Below the pieces are notes generated by a model, which ran no database searches, was not told the origin of the DNA, and saw only the letters and a list, made by a program, of their open reading frames with translations. A stretch of DNA of 64,000 nt from Lysobacteraceae bacterium (GTDB lineage Bacteria; Pseudomonadota; Gammaproteobacteria; Xanthomonadales; Xanthomonadaceae). Shown here piece after piece: positions 29,072-38,537 of the stretch. Within the stretch, counting starts at the first letter, position 1. Every line of letters starts with the position of its first letter. The stretch lies in NCBI GenBank assembly GCA_016789405.1, contig JAEUPQ010000021.1, forward strand, positions 19,721 to 83,720, in the 5' to 3' direction. Position numbers and translations under genes: made by a program.

Positions 29072-31096
29072 ATGCAGACGCCCTCGCCGTTCCACGCCGG
29101 AGAAGTCGCGATCCAGCAGCAGCTCGGCGTGGCCGAACGCATGGCCGAATTCGGTCGTCGCGTGGTGCGCGACCACATGCCCGACCAGCATCGGCAGTTC
29201 TATGCGCAGCTGCCGTTCCTGGTCGTGGCGACCGTCGACGATCGCGGCGACCCGTGGGTGGGGCTGCTGGAAGGCGCGCCCGGGTTCGCGACCTCGCCCG
29301 AACCGACGCGTCTCGCGCTTTCGGTGATGCCCACGCGCAATGACCCTGTCGCCACGGGCTGGCACGACGGCGCATCCATCGGCGTGCTCGGCATCGAGTT
29401 GCACACGCGGCGGCGGAATCGCGTCAACGGCGTGCTTCGCGGCGATGGCGACGGGTTCGCACTGCATGTCGAACATTCCTTCGGCAACTGCCCGCAGTAC
29501 ATCCAGGCCCGCGGCCTGCATGCCTTGCCGGAACGCGACCTCGCGTCGCTGCCATCGCCTGTCCATGGCGAACGGCTGGACGAGGCCACGACCGCGATGA
29601 TCCGCGCGGCCGACACCTGCTTCGTCGCGAGCTACGTGGACCATGACGATGGTCGTCGCTCGATCGATGCCTCGCATCGCGGCGGCAAACCCGGCTTCGT
29701 CCGCGTGCAGGGTGATCGACTGAGCATCCCGGATTTCGCCGGCAACCTGCACTTCAACACCCTCGGCAACTTCGTCATCAATCCGCGCGCGGGCCTGGTG
29801 TTCGTCGATTTTTCCAGCGGCGACATCCTGCAGGTCAGCGGTCGCGTCGTGCTCGACTTCGAGGCCGAGGACGTGCGCTTCTTCCAGGGCGCCGAACGCC
29901 TGTGGCACCTCGATGTGGAACGCTGGGTGCTGCGCCGCGGGGCGTTGTCGCTGCGCGGCGACATCGGCGAGATGTCGCCCAACTCGGCATTGACCGGTTC
30001 GTGGGACGACACCGCGTCGCGCAGCCGCGCAGAACGCCTGCGCGAACGCTGGCGTCCGTTCCGCGTGGCGCGCATCGAGGACGAATCGAGCGTCATCCGG
30101 TCGTTCTGGCTCGAGCCGGCCGACGGCGAAGGCCTCGGCGTGTTCGAGGCCGGGCAACACCTGCCGGTGCGCGCGGTGCTGGACGACGACGGCGTGCCAA
30201 CGGTGCGCACCTACACCCTGTCGGTCGCCCCGTCGGACGGCGCGTATCGCTTGAGCGTGCGTCGCCAGGGTCGCTTCTCCAGCCACATGCACGACAGCCT
30301 GCGCGTCGGCGACCTCATCGAAGCCCGTGCGCCGCGCGGCGGTTTCACCGTGGACGCCCGCGAGGTGCGACCGCTGGTGCTCGTGTCGGCCGGCATCGGC
30401 ATCACGCCGATGCTCGCCATGCTGCGTCACGTCGTCTACGAAGGCCTGCGCACGCGACGCATCCGTCCGACCTGGTTCGTCCATGGCGCGCGCAACGAGA
30501 ACGAACGCGCCTTCCACGCGGAAGTCGCCGCGCTCGCGGAGACGTCGCGTGGCGCGGTGCGCGTGGTGCATGCGCTGTCCGAACCCGGTCCGACCACACG
30601 CGATGGCATCGACTACGACCATGTCGGTCGCGTGGACGCCATGCTGCTGGCGTCGCTGCTGCCGCTGGACGATGCGGACATCGCGCTGTGCGGTCCATCG
30701 GGCTTCATGCAGGCGCTGTACACCGATCTGCGCGCGCTGCAGGTGCCCGATGCGCGCATCCACGCGGAAGCCTTCGGCCCTGCGGGGTTGCAACGCGATA
30801 CGGCTGCGCCGCTGTCAGCGGCGGCGACACGCGCGGTTCCGGTGCTGTTCGCCCGATCGGGAAAGGAAGCGCGCTGGGAACCCGGACGCGGAACGCTGCT
30901 GGATCTCGCCGAGTCGCGCGGCCTGTCGCCGGTGCATGCCTGCCGGCAGGGCATGTGCGGCAGCTGCAGCCACGCGCTCGTGGCAGGCGAGGTGACCTAT
31001 GCGCAATCGCCCGCGAGCAGGATCGCGCCGGGACAGGTCCTGCTGTGCCAGGCCGTGCCGACGCAGGACAGTCCTTCGATCGTTATCGATGCCTGA
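29072..31096 (+). CDS. PNPOx-like / FNR / 2Fe-2S ferredoxin fusion oxidoreductase
   Basis: 674 aa in three parts. Residues about 40-320 form a pyridoxamine-phosphate-oxidase-like flavin domain (RQFYAQLPFLVVATVDD; NTLGNFVINPRAG). About 325-560 is a ferredoxin reductase module with FAD site RTYTLSVAPSD and NAD site LVSAGIGITPMLAML. The C-terminus is a plant-type 2Fe-2S domain, C624-x4-C629-x2-C632...C659. Electrons would pass from NAD(P)H via FAD and the iron-sulfur centre to the N-terminal flavin or an external partner. The ATG at 29072 is the first after the GST gene. Confidence 0.9.
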   Translation: MQTPSPFHAGEVAIQQQLGVAERMAEFGRRVVRDHMPDQHRQFYAQLPFLVVATVDDRGDPWVGLLEGAPGFATSPEPTRLALSVMPTRNDPVATGWHDGASIGVLGIELHTRRRNRVNGVLRGDGDGFALHVEHSFGNCPQYIQARGLHALPERDLASLPSPVHGERLDEATTAMIRAADTCFVASYVDHDDGRRSIDASHRGGKPGFVRVQGDRLSIPDFAGNLHFNTLGNFVINPRAGLVFVDFSSGDILQVSGRVVLDFEAEDVRFFQGAERLWHLDVERWVLRRGALSLRGDIGEMSPNSALTGSWDDTASRSRAERLRERWRPFRVARIEDESSVIRSFWLEPADGEGLGVFEAGQHLPVRAVLDDDGVPTVRTYTLSVAPSDGAYRLSVRRQGRFSSHMHDSLRVGDLIEARAPRGGFTVDAREVRPLVLVSAGIGITPMLAMLRHVVYEGLRTRRIRPTWFVHGARNENERAFHAEVAALAETSRGAVRVVHALSEPGPTTRDGIDYDHVGRVDAMLLASLLPLDDADIALCGPSGFMQALYTDLRALQVPDARIHAEAFGPAGLQRDTAAPLSAAATRAVPVLFARSGKEARWEPGRGTLLDLAESRGLSPVHACRQGMCGSCSHALVAGEVTYAQSPASRIAPGQVLLCQAVPTQDSPSIVIDA

Positions 31097-31199
31097 GCGC
31101 CGATTCTTGCGTGTTCGGCAATGCGCCTGTTGACGACACGGCGATTCAGGCGCGCGACGCGAAGCGTCACGCTGCACCTCCATTTCCTGCCTCTGCGTG

Positions 31200-31487
31200 A
31201 TGCCGATGTCGCACATCCCACACCGCCCTGCCCGACCCGATGCCGCGCTCGCCGCGACGCCTGGCTTCGATCAGATCGAGGACCCCGCCTGCGACGCACC
31301 TGCGCCCGAGGCCGCATCGGAAGCGGCATTCGAGTACTTCATGCAAGGGTCGTCGGCGGGATTCGCCTCGGAACTCCGCGAGTGGCTTCCAGCGGCCTGG
31401 GCGCAGCTCGCGTCCGTGTGCCAGCATCCGCGACGGTTCGGCAGGCCGCAGGCGACGCGCGTCTTCGCATCGCGCAGGCGGGCCTGA
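31200..31487 (+). CDS. Small hypothetical protein (weak)
   Basis: 95 aa, Ala/Pro/Arg-rich, with one more ordered stretch (FEYFMQGSSAGFASELREW). There is no good ribosome site, and ATGs at 31200 and 31206 are both possible. It fills an otherwise empty space between the oxidoreductase and the SEC-C gene. Coding is uncertain in such GC-rich DNA. Confidence 0.3.
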   Translation: MPMSHIPHRPARPDAALAATPGFDQIEDPACDAPAPEAASEAAFEYFMQGSSAGFASELREWLPAAWAQLASVCQHPRRFGRPQATRVFASRRRA

Positions 31488-31502
31488 GCGCGGCGACGCG
31501 CG

Positions 31503-32210
31503 TCAGGCGCCGCAGCACTTCTTGTATTTCTTCCCGCTGCCGCACGGGCAGGGATCGTTGCGGTCGGGCTTCGCTTCGCGCTTGAGCTGCGTGCGCGGCG
31601 TCAGCGCGTCGATGCGATGGTGGTGCAGGTCGGCGAGCATCGACGGCAATTCGATGACGATGCCCAGACGCTCGCGATACTCCAGTGGCGTCGGTTCGGC
31701 GGTCGGGTCTTCGCCGATCACTTCGCCGCTGGCGAGGCGATCGAGCATGCCGAAGATCTCGTCGATCCAGTCGTGTTCGTCGAGCCAGGCTTCCCAGGCG
31801 GCTTCGCGCAGTTCGACGCCGCGGAAGAAACCGTAGGCCCAGTCGCGACCGACATCGAGGTCGTCGTCTTCGTGCTGGGACGGATCTTCCGGCAGCCACA
31901 GCAGCGGCGCGAGGGCGTCGGGCAGTTCGTCGCTGCCGTGGCGCACGCGCTGCGTGACCAGGTTCCAGTGCGCCTGCAGCAGGCCGTCGACTTCAGCCGC
32001 TTCTTCAGCGTTGTCCCAGCGCGGCGGCTTGCCGCCCCAGGCCACCGGCTGCCATTCCTCGGCCGGCACGGCTTCGGGTCCCACCGCGATCGCCGACAGG
32101 AAGCCGTCCAGCGCTTCCAGGTTGAAGCCCTTGAACGGCACCGCCCGGGTGTCGAGCAGATCGGACAGGCGCTCCAACTGGGCGTCGTCGAGGATTTCGT
32201 TGGCGGACAT
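31503..32210 (-). CDS. UPF0149 (YecA/YgfB) family protein with SEC-C motif
   Basis: 235 aa. The N-terminal YecA domain starts at [22 protein letters not shown], acidic throughout. The last 20 residues are a zinc-binding SEC-C tail, [18 protein letters not shown], like that of SecA. It probably binds ribosomes or unfolded chains. Start MSANEILDD is 48 nt inside the longest frame. Confidence 0.88.
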   Translation of the reverse strand: MSANEILDDAQLERLSDLLDTRAVPFKGFNLEALDGFLSAIAVGPEAVPAEEWQPVAWGGKPPRWDNAEEAAEVDGLLQAHWNLVTQRVRHGSDELPDALAPLLWLPEDPSQHEDDDLDVGRDWAYGFFRGVELREAAWEAWLDEHDWIDEIFGMLDRLASGEVIGEDPTAEPTPLEYRERLGIVIELPSMLADLHHHRIDALTPRTQLKREAKPDRNDPCPCGSGKKYKKCCGA

Positions 32211-32322
32211 GGCGGGGCTCCAGCGGCGGGCGCATAGGGTAATCGCGACAGCCGCCAAGCGCGATCACGCGGCCGGCCACCTGCCGTGCGAGCCTGTGGC
32301 CGACGCGTCCGGGAGACTGCCC

Positions 32323-32874
32323 ATGATCCTCCGTGCCCTTGCACCGCTGCTGATGTGGGCCGGGCTGGCGCCCGCCCACGCCCAGTCCTCGACGGCCACC
32401 ATGCCGGCGGCTCCGCCTCCGTCCTGCCAGGACCCGGTGCATCGCCAGTTCGACTTCTGGATCGGCGAGTGGGACGTGTTCGCCGGGCCCGAAGGCACGG
32501 CGATCGTCGGTCGCAACACGATCACTGCCGTCGCCTCGGGCTGCGCGTTGCGCGAGCACTGGGTCAACGCCGCCGGCCGCGATGGCCACAGCCTCAACGG
32601 CTACGACCGCGAAACGAAGGCGTGGACACAGTTCTGGATCGGCTCGGACGGCGTGATCCTGCGATTGCAGGGTGGCCTGCGCGCGGATGGTGCGATGTCG
32701 ATGGAAGGCGTGCTGCCGGACGCCAAGGGCGGCTCCCAGCGCCAGCGCATCGTCTGGACACCGTTGCCTGACGGCCGCGTGGAGCAGCGCTGGGACACTT
32801 CGGACGACGACGGCGCGAGCTGGCAGACCTCGTTCCTCGGCCTCTATCGCCGTCGCCCGGCCACCGCGCCCTGA
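32323..32874 (+). CDS. Exported DUF1579-like protein
   Basis: 183 aa with signal peptide cleaved at AHA-Q. The mature part has HRQFDFWIGEWDVFAGPEG, GYDRETKAWTQFWIGSDG and the closing QRWDTSDDDGASWQ, a beta-barrel-like family of unknown function common in secreted Lysobacteraceae proteins. GGGAGA lies 7 nt before the ATG. Confidence 0.75.
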   Translation: MILRALAPLLMWAGLAPAHAQSSTATMPAAPPPSCQDPVHRQFDFWIGEWDVFAGPEGTAIVGRNTITAVASGCALREHWVNAAGRDGHSLNGYDRETKAWTQFWIGSDGVILRLQGGLRADGAMSMEGVLPDAKGGSQRQRIVWTPLPDGRVEQRWDTSDDDGASWQTSFLGLYRRRPATAP

Positions 32875-32878
32875 AAAC

Positions 32879-32910
32879 GCGAGAGGCGCGGCATGGGCCG
32901 CGCCTCTCGC
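32879..32910. terminator. Hairpin terminator between convergent genes
   Basis: A 13-bp stem GCGAGAGGCGCGG with its complement closes a 6-nt loop 4 bp after the plus-strand gene. The opposite side carries an A-run (AAAAC) giving a T-tail for the minus-strand lipoprotein gene. Confidence 0.75.
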
Positions 32911-32940
32911 TTGTCGCAGGTGGTCACCGAGGCACGAACA

Positions 32941-33450
32941 TCACTTCGTGACTTCGATCTCCTTGGTCTGCACCACGCTGCCGTTCATCGACACGTAGAC
33001 CTTGTACTTGCCGGCCGGCCAGCCATCGGGCTTGGCGAACTGGAAGTTGGTCGAGCCGGCGCCGGTGAGGTTCATGTCGCGGCTTTCGTCGTTGACGACC
33101 ATTTCCTCGGTGCCGTTCATGTAGACCAGCTTGACGCCGACCTTGCCGGCCACGGTCGCCGCCGGATCGCTGGTCGCGGTGCCGATCGACACGTGGAAGG
33201 TCTCGTTCGGCTTGAACGTGCTGGTGGCGGTGCTGATCTTCTGGTCGGCGCCGACGGCGCTGCCGATGTCGACCGTCGACACCGATGCAGTGGCGACCAC
33301 GGCCGGCGCAGGCGCGGCGGCTGGCTCGGTGGCGGCCGGCGGCGCGGTCGTGGCGGCTTCTTCCTTCTTCTTGCAGCCGACGACGGCGACGGCGCCGATC
33401 ACGGCGACGAGCAGGGCCTGCGACAGCGGAGTCTTGAGGTTGCGGGTCAT
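32941..33450 (-). CDS. Lipoprotein, Ala/Pro-rich linker and beta domain
   Basis: 169 aa. The lipobox is AVVGC (Cys26) followed by KKKEE. A ~35-residue Ala/Pro/Thr linker leads to a C-terminal beta-rich domain (FKPNETFHVSIGTA, KVYVSMNGSVVQTKEIEV). The C-terminal pattern looks like an Ig-like ligand-binding fold. The gene appears as a separate unit with a terminator on its 3' side. Function unknown. Confidence 0.75.
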   Translation of the reverse strand: MTRNLKTPLSQALLVAVIGAVAVVGCKKKEEAATTAPPAATEPAAAPAPAVVATASVSTVDIGSAVGADQKISTATSTFKPNETFHVSIGTATSDPAATVAGKVGVKLVYMNGTEEMVVNDESRDMNLTGAGSTNFQFAKPDGWPAGKYKVYVSMNGSVVQTKEIEVTK

Positions 33451-33544
33451 GGGCGTGTTTCTCCGTTCGAAATGCGGACTGGGGGAATGCGTGCGGGTGC
33501 GATCAGGCACTGACGATCGGGCGTGGAAGATCTGGCGTGGAAGA

Positions 33545-33901
33545 TCAGGCCGACGGATCGTCCAGGTCGCCGTCGCCATCGACGTCGATGGCCGGCAGGC
33601 GGATCACCTGGCCCGGGAAGATGCGGTCGGGGTCTTCGATCGTGTCGCGATTGGCTTCGTGGATCTTCGGCCAGAACTTGGCCTTGCCATAGAAGCGCTT
33701 GGAGATGGCGGACAGCGTGTCGCCCTTCTCGATGGTGTAGGTCTGCTCGCCGGTGCCGCCGCCACCGCCTTCGCCGCCGACGATCTCTTCGGTGGAAGTG
33801 ACCGTGGTCTGGACGTTGCTGAAGTCCGGGCGGATCTGCTCGGTGCTGGTCACCGTGGTCTGGACGTTCGAAAAGTCGGGTTTCTTGTCGGGCGTGGTCA
33901 T
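33545..33901 (-). CDS. LysM-domain protein with duplicated N-terminal motif
   Basis: 118 aa. The N-terminal 37 residues are two copies of PDFSNVQTTVTSTE(Q/E)I. A Gly-rich linker precedes a LysM domain (TYTIEKGDTLSAISKRFYG...RIFPGQVIRLP). No signal peptide is seen, as in YgaU-like cytoplasmic or peripheral LysM proteins that respond to envelope or potassium stress. The end is acidic (DVDGDGDLDD), a possible calcium site. Confidence 0.85.
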   Translation of the reverse strand: MTTPDKKPDFSNVQTTVTSTEQIRPDFSNVQTTVTSTEEIVGGEGGGGGTGEQTYTIEKGDTLSAISKRFYGKAKFWPKIHEANRDTIEDPDRIFPGQVIRLPAIDVDGDGDLDDPSA

Positions 33902-34049
33902 GTCTGGATGGCTCCTGCCGTAAGGGCGCGGACACAGTGACACGCGAAAGTGTTAAGAATCCATGGCGTTCCGGTCTTTTTTTCTCTTCACCGGCCGCGA
34001 CAGCGCGCGTTCATCCTGAACGCGCCGTCGAAGCACCGTCCTGATCGAC

Positions 34050-34862
34050 TCACTGCCGGAGGTCGCGCCCCGCATGTGGGGCAGGCGTGCCCGGCGTGGC
34101 CCGCCAGGGATTGATGTCCAGGCCGCCGCGACGCGTGTAGCGCGCTTCGACCGACAAGGTTTCGCAGCTGCAATGCGCGACCAGGTCGACGAAGATGCGT
34201 TCGACGCACTGCTCGTGGAACTCGGCGTGGTCGCGGAACGACACCAGGTAGCGCAGCAGCCCGGCGCGATCGATGCGCGGGCCGCGATAGGCGATGCGCA
34301 CCGTCGCCCAGTCCGGCTGACCGGTGACCGGGCAGTTCGACTTCAACAGGTCGGAGCGCAGGGTTTCCTCGACGACATCGTCGAAGCACGCGAGCAGCGA
34401 GGCATCGGGCGGACCGTAGCGATCGATCCCGATGTCCTGGTCGTCGATCGACATCGACACGTCCTCGGCACCCTCGAACGGAGGCAGCCCGAATTCGACC
34501 ACCACCGGCGCGCCGGCCGCGCGCGACAGATCTTCGGCGATGGTCTCGCGTACCCGCGCCGGGGACTCGAATCGTGCTGCGTTCAGCGAATTCAGATAGA
34601 GCTTGAGCGACTTGGATTCGACCAGGTGCGGCGACTCGGCCGGCACGGCGATCGTGGCGGTCGCGACGACCGGCTTGCCGCGCGCATCCAGCCAGCTCAG
34701 TTCATAGGCATGCCAGCGATCGTGGCCGGCGAACGGCAGCGCATCGTCGCGCACGCCGATCTCGTCGCGGCCCTGGCTGCGCGGAATCGGGAAGAGCAGG
34801 CCGGCGTCGTAGCGGTCGGGATACGCGACCTCGCGGCCGAGGGGGATGTCGGAAGGATTCAT
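34050..34862 (-). CDS. queF: NADPH-dependent 7-cyano-7-deazaguanine reductase
   Basis: 270 aa, the long bimodular YqfC/QueF type. The catalytic Cys177 is in [11 protein letters not shown]. Substrate residues include [12 protein letters not shown] and [10 protein letters not shown]. It reduces preQ0 to preQ1 in queuosine biosynthesis for tRNA. Start MNPSDIPLG is well supported by alignment to the family. Confidence 0.94.
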   Translation of the reverse strand: MNPSDIPLGREVAYPDRYDAGLLFPIPRSQGRDEIGVRDDALPFAGHDRWHAYELSWLDARGKPVVATATIAVPAESPHLVESKSLKLYLNSLNAARFESPARVRETIAEDLSRAAGAPVVVEFGLPPFEGAEDVSMSIDDQDIGIDRYGPPDASLLACFDDVVEETLRSDLLKSNCPVTGQPDWATVRIAYRGPRIDRAGLLRYLVSFRDHAEFHEQCVERIFVDLVAHCSCETLSVEARYTRRGGLDINPWRATPGTPAPHAGRDLRQ

Positions 34863-34879
34863 CGGCGCATTATCGCGCG

Positions 34880-35290
34880 CTAGGCGTCGGTGGTCGCATC
34901 GACGGGGTCGGGCAAGGCCTCGTCGAAGCGCAGCCGGTTGCCGAAAGGATCGGTGACCTGCATGCCGAGCGAACCATGGCCTGTCTCTTCCAGGCCGGGC
35001 CGCAGATAGCCGTAGCCCTTGGCCGTGAGTTCGCGGTGGTAGTCGCGCAAGCCTTCGACCCGGACGAAGACGGTCGAGCCCGGGCAGGCGTCGCCGTAAT
35101 GCTCGGACAGGTGCAGCACCAGATCGCCGAAAGACACCTGCAGGTAGCGCGGCGCGACATCGTCGAAATGGTGTTCCCAATCGAGCGTGAAGCCGAGGAA
35201 GTCGAGGTAGAACTCGCGCGCCTTCGCCAGATCGAAGATGCGCAGGATCGGAACGGCCTGCAGCGGACGGAAGGGCACGGAATCCTGCAT
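34880..35290 (-). CDS. VOC/glyoxalase-bleomycin resistance family protein
   Basis: 136 aa, two beta-alpha-beta-beta-beta modules. [21 protein letters not shown] opens the first and [13 protein letters not shown] closes the second. Candidate metal ligands are His in [10 protein letters not shown] and Glu/Asp near the end. It shares a strand with queF and the amidohydrolase with gaps of 17 and 7 bp, so a three-gene unit is possible. Confidence 0.85.
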   Translation of the reverse strand: MQDSVPFRPLQAVPILRIFDLAKAREFYLDFLGFTLDWEHHFDDVAPRYLQVSFGDLVLHLSEHYGDACPGSTVFVRVEGLRDYHRELTAKGYGYLRPGLEETGHGSLGMQVTDPFGNRLRFDEALPDPVDATTDA

Positions 35291-35297
35291 CGTTGTT

Positions 35298-36638
35298 TCA
35301 ACCAGCGGTGCCATGCAGGTAATCCAGCGTCACCTGCAGCATCGAGCGGAAGCCGACGTCCAGCGCGGATTCGTCGAGGAAGAATTCCGGCGAGTGGTTC
35401 GACGGCGCCTTGATCGCATCCTGGCCCTGCGGCGTGGCGCCGACGAAGAAGAAGAACCCGGGCACTTCGCGGGCGTAGAACGAGAAATCCTCGGCGCCCA
35501 TGTTCAGGTCCATCTCGACCACATTGCCCTCGCCCGCCGCGCGCTTGAGGCTGGGCAGCATCTTCGCGGTGAGCGCCGGATCATTGACGGTCACCGGGTT
35601 GCCCTTGGTGTCGGGCACCTGGGCGACGGCGGTGGCGCCGTGCGCGGCGGAGACGTGTTCGGCCACGTTCACCAGGTCCTTGAACACGGCCTGGCGCATG
35701 CCTTCGTCGAAGGTGCGGATGGTGCCGATCAGTTCGACCTGGTCGGGAATGATGTTGTAGCGGATGCCGCCCTTGATCGCGCCGAAGCTGACCACCACCG
35801 GCTGCTTCGAGATGTTCTGCCGGCGGGACACAATGGTCTGTGCGCTGCCGATCACGTCGGCCGCGGCGACGATCGGGTCCACGCCGCCCCACGGCCGCGA
35901 GCCGTGCGTCTGCCGCCCCTTGATGACGATGTTGAAGCGGTCGGAGGCGGCCATCGCCGGGCCGCTGCGCCAGCCGACCTTGCCGGCGTTGAGCGTGCTG
36001 AACACGTGCAGGCCGAACACGGCCTCGGGCTTGAAGTCGCGGAAGATGCCCTGCTTGAGCATTTCCTCGGCGCCACCTTCCTCGCCGTCCGGCGGGCCTT
36101 CCTCGGCAGGCTGGAACACGAACAGGACCTCGCCCGGCAGCTCGGCCTTCATCGCCGCCAGCGCTTCGGCGACGCCCATCAGGATCGAGGTGTGCGCGTC
36201 GTGGCCGCAGGCGTGCATGACGCCGACGGTCTCGCCACGGAAGGTCGACGTGGCCTTCGACGCGAACGGCAGCGCATTGCGCTCGGTCACCGGCAGCGCG
36301 TCCATGTCGGCGCGCAGCGCGATCCGCGGGCCGGGCTTGCCGCCCTTGAGCACGGCGACCACGCCGGTGGTGGCGATGCCGGTCTTCACCTCGAAACCGA
36401 GCCTGCGCAGGTGATCGGCGACCAGCTTCGACGTGCGCACTTCGCGATTGCCCAGCTCGGGGTGCTGGTGGATGTCGCGGCGCCAGGCCAGCACCTTCGG
36501 CTGCAGGCGCTGCGCCTGCGCATCGACCTCGGGACGCGCGCCGTCGGCGGCAAGCGCAGTCGACGCGGACAGGAGCGCGACGAGCGCGGCGGCGAGGGAC
36601 GTGGCGGTCGGGATCGAAGCGGGCAGGAGCGTGCGCAT
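35298..36638 (-). CDS. Exported M20-family amidohydrolase/carboxypeptidase
   Basis: 446 aa with a signal peptide ending about TALA-A. The hallmarks are WRRDIHQHPELGNRE, MHACGHDAHTSILMG (metal and catalytic residues), QPAEEGPPDGEEGGAE and the C-terminal NHSPEFFLDE. These enzymes hydrolyse N-acyl amino acids or indole conjugates; here it acts in the periplasm. The much longer open frame upstream (to 37964) is antisense to the transporter gene and is not part of the protein. Confidence 0.9.
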   Translation of the reverse strand: MRTLLPASIPTATSLAAALVALLSASTALAADGARPEVDAQAQRLQPKVLAWRRDIHQHPELGNREVRTSKLVADHLRRLGFEVKTGIATTGVVAVLKGGKPGPRIALRADMDALPVTERNALPFASKATSTFRGETVGVMHACGHDAHTSILMGVAEALAAMKAELPGEVLFVFQPAEEGPPDGEEGGAEEMLKQGIFRDFKPEAVFGLHVFSTLNAGKVGWRSGPAMAASDRFNIVIKGRQTHGSRPWGGVDPIVAAADVIGSAQTIVSRRQNISKQPVVVSFGAIKGGIRYNIIPDQVELIGTIRTFDEGMRQAVFKDLVNVAEHVSAAHGATAVAQVPDTKGNPVTVNDPALTAKMLPSLKRAAGEGNVVEMDLNMGAEDFSFYAREVPGFFFFVGATPQGQDAIKAPSNHSPEFFLDESALDVGFRSMLQVTLDYLHGTAG

Positions 36639-36833
36639 GCGGGGCCTCCGGGGTGATCCCCCGATGCTACCCCATCGCGCCGCTGCGGCCCGGCCAAAGC
36701 GGGCACCTGTCATGGTTCGCGACCAGACGCCCGAAGCGGCATGGTCGACCTCACCGGGACAGCCCGTCGGACGGCTCGTCAAACCACCGCCTGCATGCGA
36801 GTCTGCGGACTTTCGTCCCTCGCGAGACCATCC

Positions 36834-38156
36834 ATGTCGAACCCGTCCACCCGGCCGCTGGAAGGCGACGCCGCGCTGATCCGCGCCGTCGGCACCTTCG
36901 CGCTGACCGCTGCGGTCATCAACGTGATCATCGGCGGTGGCATCTTCCGCATGCCGTCCGCGCTGGGCGGGCAGATGGGCATGGCCGCGCCGCTGGCGAT
37001 CCTGGCCGGCGCGCTCGCCATCATCCCGGTCGCGCTGTGCTTCTCCGCCATCGGCAGCCGGGTGCGCGCCACCGGCGGGCCCTACACCTACCTTACCGCC
37101 GTGTTCGGCTCGTTCGCCGGCTTCCTCGCCGGCGCGCTGATGTGGATCAGCAACATCGCGTCCAGCGCCGGCGTCGCCGCCGCGCTGTCGGAACAGGTGG
37201 CGACGCTGGTGCCCGCGTTCTCGGACACTACCGCGCGCGCACTGCTGCTGACCGGCGTGTACGGATGCCTGTTCGCGCTCAACGCCTTCGGCGTGAAGCT
37301 GGGGGCGCGCGCGATCGCGGTGCTCGCCACGCTGAAGCTGGCGCCGCTGTTCGTGCTCGCGGCGGTCGGCATCTGGTTCGTCGACTGGTCGTACGTGAGC
37401 TTCTCCTTCGGCGACGTGCCTTCGGTGTCGGCGCTCGGCGCATCGATGGTGCTGGTGATGTTCGCCTACTCCGGCATGGAAACCGCGCTGGTGCCGTCCG
37501 GCGAACTGCGCGACCCCTCGCGCAACGTGCCGCGCGCGACGCTCGCCGCGATCCTGCTGGTGGTGCTGCTGTACCTCGGCCTGCAGATCGTGGGGCAGGG
37601 TCTGCTCGGCCCGGCGCTGGCGAAGAGCCCGGTGCCGATCGCGGATACCGCCGCGAAACTGTGGGAACCCGGCCGCGTGCTGCTGCTCGCCACCGCCTGC
37701 GTGTCGATGACCGGCTTCCTGATGGGCAACCTGCTCGGCACCTCGCGGCTGGTGTTCGCGCTCGGCCGCGACGGCTACCTGCCGCGCGCGTTCGGCCGCG
37801 TGACCGAAACCCATCGCGTGCCGATGTTCGCGCTGGCCGCGCATGCGATTCCCGCGTGGCTGCTGGCGCTGGGCGGCAGCTTCGACAAGCTGGCGCTGAT
37901 TTCCGGCGGTGCGATCTGCCTGATGTACGCCTTCGTCAGCGTCGCCGCGTGGCGCGCGCAGCACATGGGCCTGCGCGATGCAGAAGCCACGCCCTTCGCA
38001 TTGCCCGGCGGGCCTCTGATCCCGGCGATCTCGCTGCTGGCGATGCTCGCCATCGTGACCACGCTCAAGCCCGACGAATGGGCCGCGATTGCCTTGGCGC
38101 TGGGTGCGCTGGTGCTGGTGTACCTGGGTCTGCGCGGCGTCGCCAGGACGCGGTGA
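36834..38156 (+). CDS. APC-family amino acid permease
   Basis: 440 aa with about 12 predicted membrane helices. Helix I carries the unwound substrate site NVIIGGGIFRMPSA, and helix VI is FAYSGMETALVPSGELRDP. Substrate unknown. Start MSNPSTRPLEG fits the family; the divergent amidohydrolase upstream could supply its amino acids. Confidence 0.88.
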   Translation: MSNPSTRPLEGDAALIRAVGTFALTAAVINVIIGGGIFRMPSALGGQMGMAAPLAILAGALAIIPVALCFSAIGSRVRATGGPYTYLTAVFGSFAGFLAGALMWISNIASSAGVAAALSEQVATLVPAFSDTTARALLLTGVYGCLFALNAFGVKLGARAIAVLATLKLAPLFVLAAVGIWFVDWSYVSFSFGDVPSVSALGASMVLVMFAYSGMETALVPSGELRDPSRNVPRATLAAILLVVLLYLGLQIVGQGLLGPALAKSPVPIADTAAKLWEPGRVLLLATACVSMTGFLMGNLLGTSRLVFALGRDGYLPRAFGRVTETHRVPMFALAAHAIPAWLLALGGSFDKLALISGGAICLMYAFVSVAAWRAQHMGLRDAEATPFALPGGPLIPAISLLAMLAIVTTLKPDEWAAIALALGALVLVYLGLRGVARTR

Positions 38157-38171
38157 ACCGCGCGAAGCGAC

Positions 38172-38507
38172 TCAGTGCGTGTTGCGGTCGCGGTGCCAGC
38201 CGCGATGCCTGATGTCGAGATACAGGCTGTAGCAGGCGGTGAACGCGGGAAACAGGTTCTGGATGATGCCGACCGAGTCCTGCTTCTGCGAGAACATGAA
38301 GTAGCTCAGCGTCATCAGGCTGCCGGCGATGCTCATGTACCAGAACACGCGCGGGATCACCGGCTTGCCGGCTCGCTTGCTGGCGACGAACTGCACCGCC
38401 CAGCGGCAGCCGAACATCAGCGCGCCGGTGAGGCCGATCACCTTCCACGGGCTCATGTGGATGCCGGTCCATTCGAGCCAGCTGATCGGCGAATTCATGA
38501 AATCCAT
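38172..38507 (-). CDS. Lipid A biosynthesis LAB_N-domain protein
   Basis: 111 aa, three membrane helices of the LAB_N family (FGCRWAVQFVASKRAGKPVIPRVFWYMSIAG). It lies 30 bp downstream of a dolichol-phosphate-mannose-synthase-like glycosyltransferase. This pairing is common and suggests a role in transferring a polyprenyl-linked sugar to lipid A or other envelope glycans. Confidence 0.85.
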   Translation of the reverse strand: MDFMNSPISWLEWTGIHMSPWKVIGLTGALMFGCRWAVQFVASKRAGKPVIPRVFWYMSIAGSLMTLSYFMFSQKQDSVGIIQNLFPAFTACYSLYLDIRHRGWHRDRNTH

Positions 38508-38537
38508 TGGGCGCCCCCTTGCGTCCGGCCGACTGGA

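Noticed and set aside
36639..37964. Long N-terminal extension of the amidohydrolase
   Set aside because: The extension is antisense to the APC transporter; the true start with signal peptide is at 36638.
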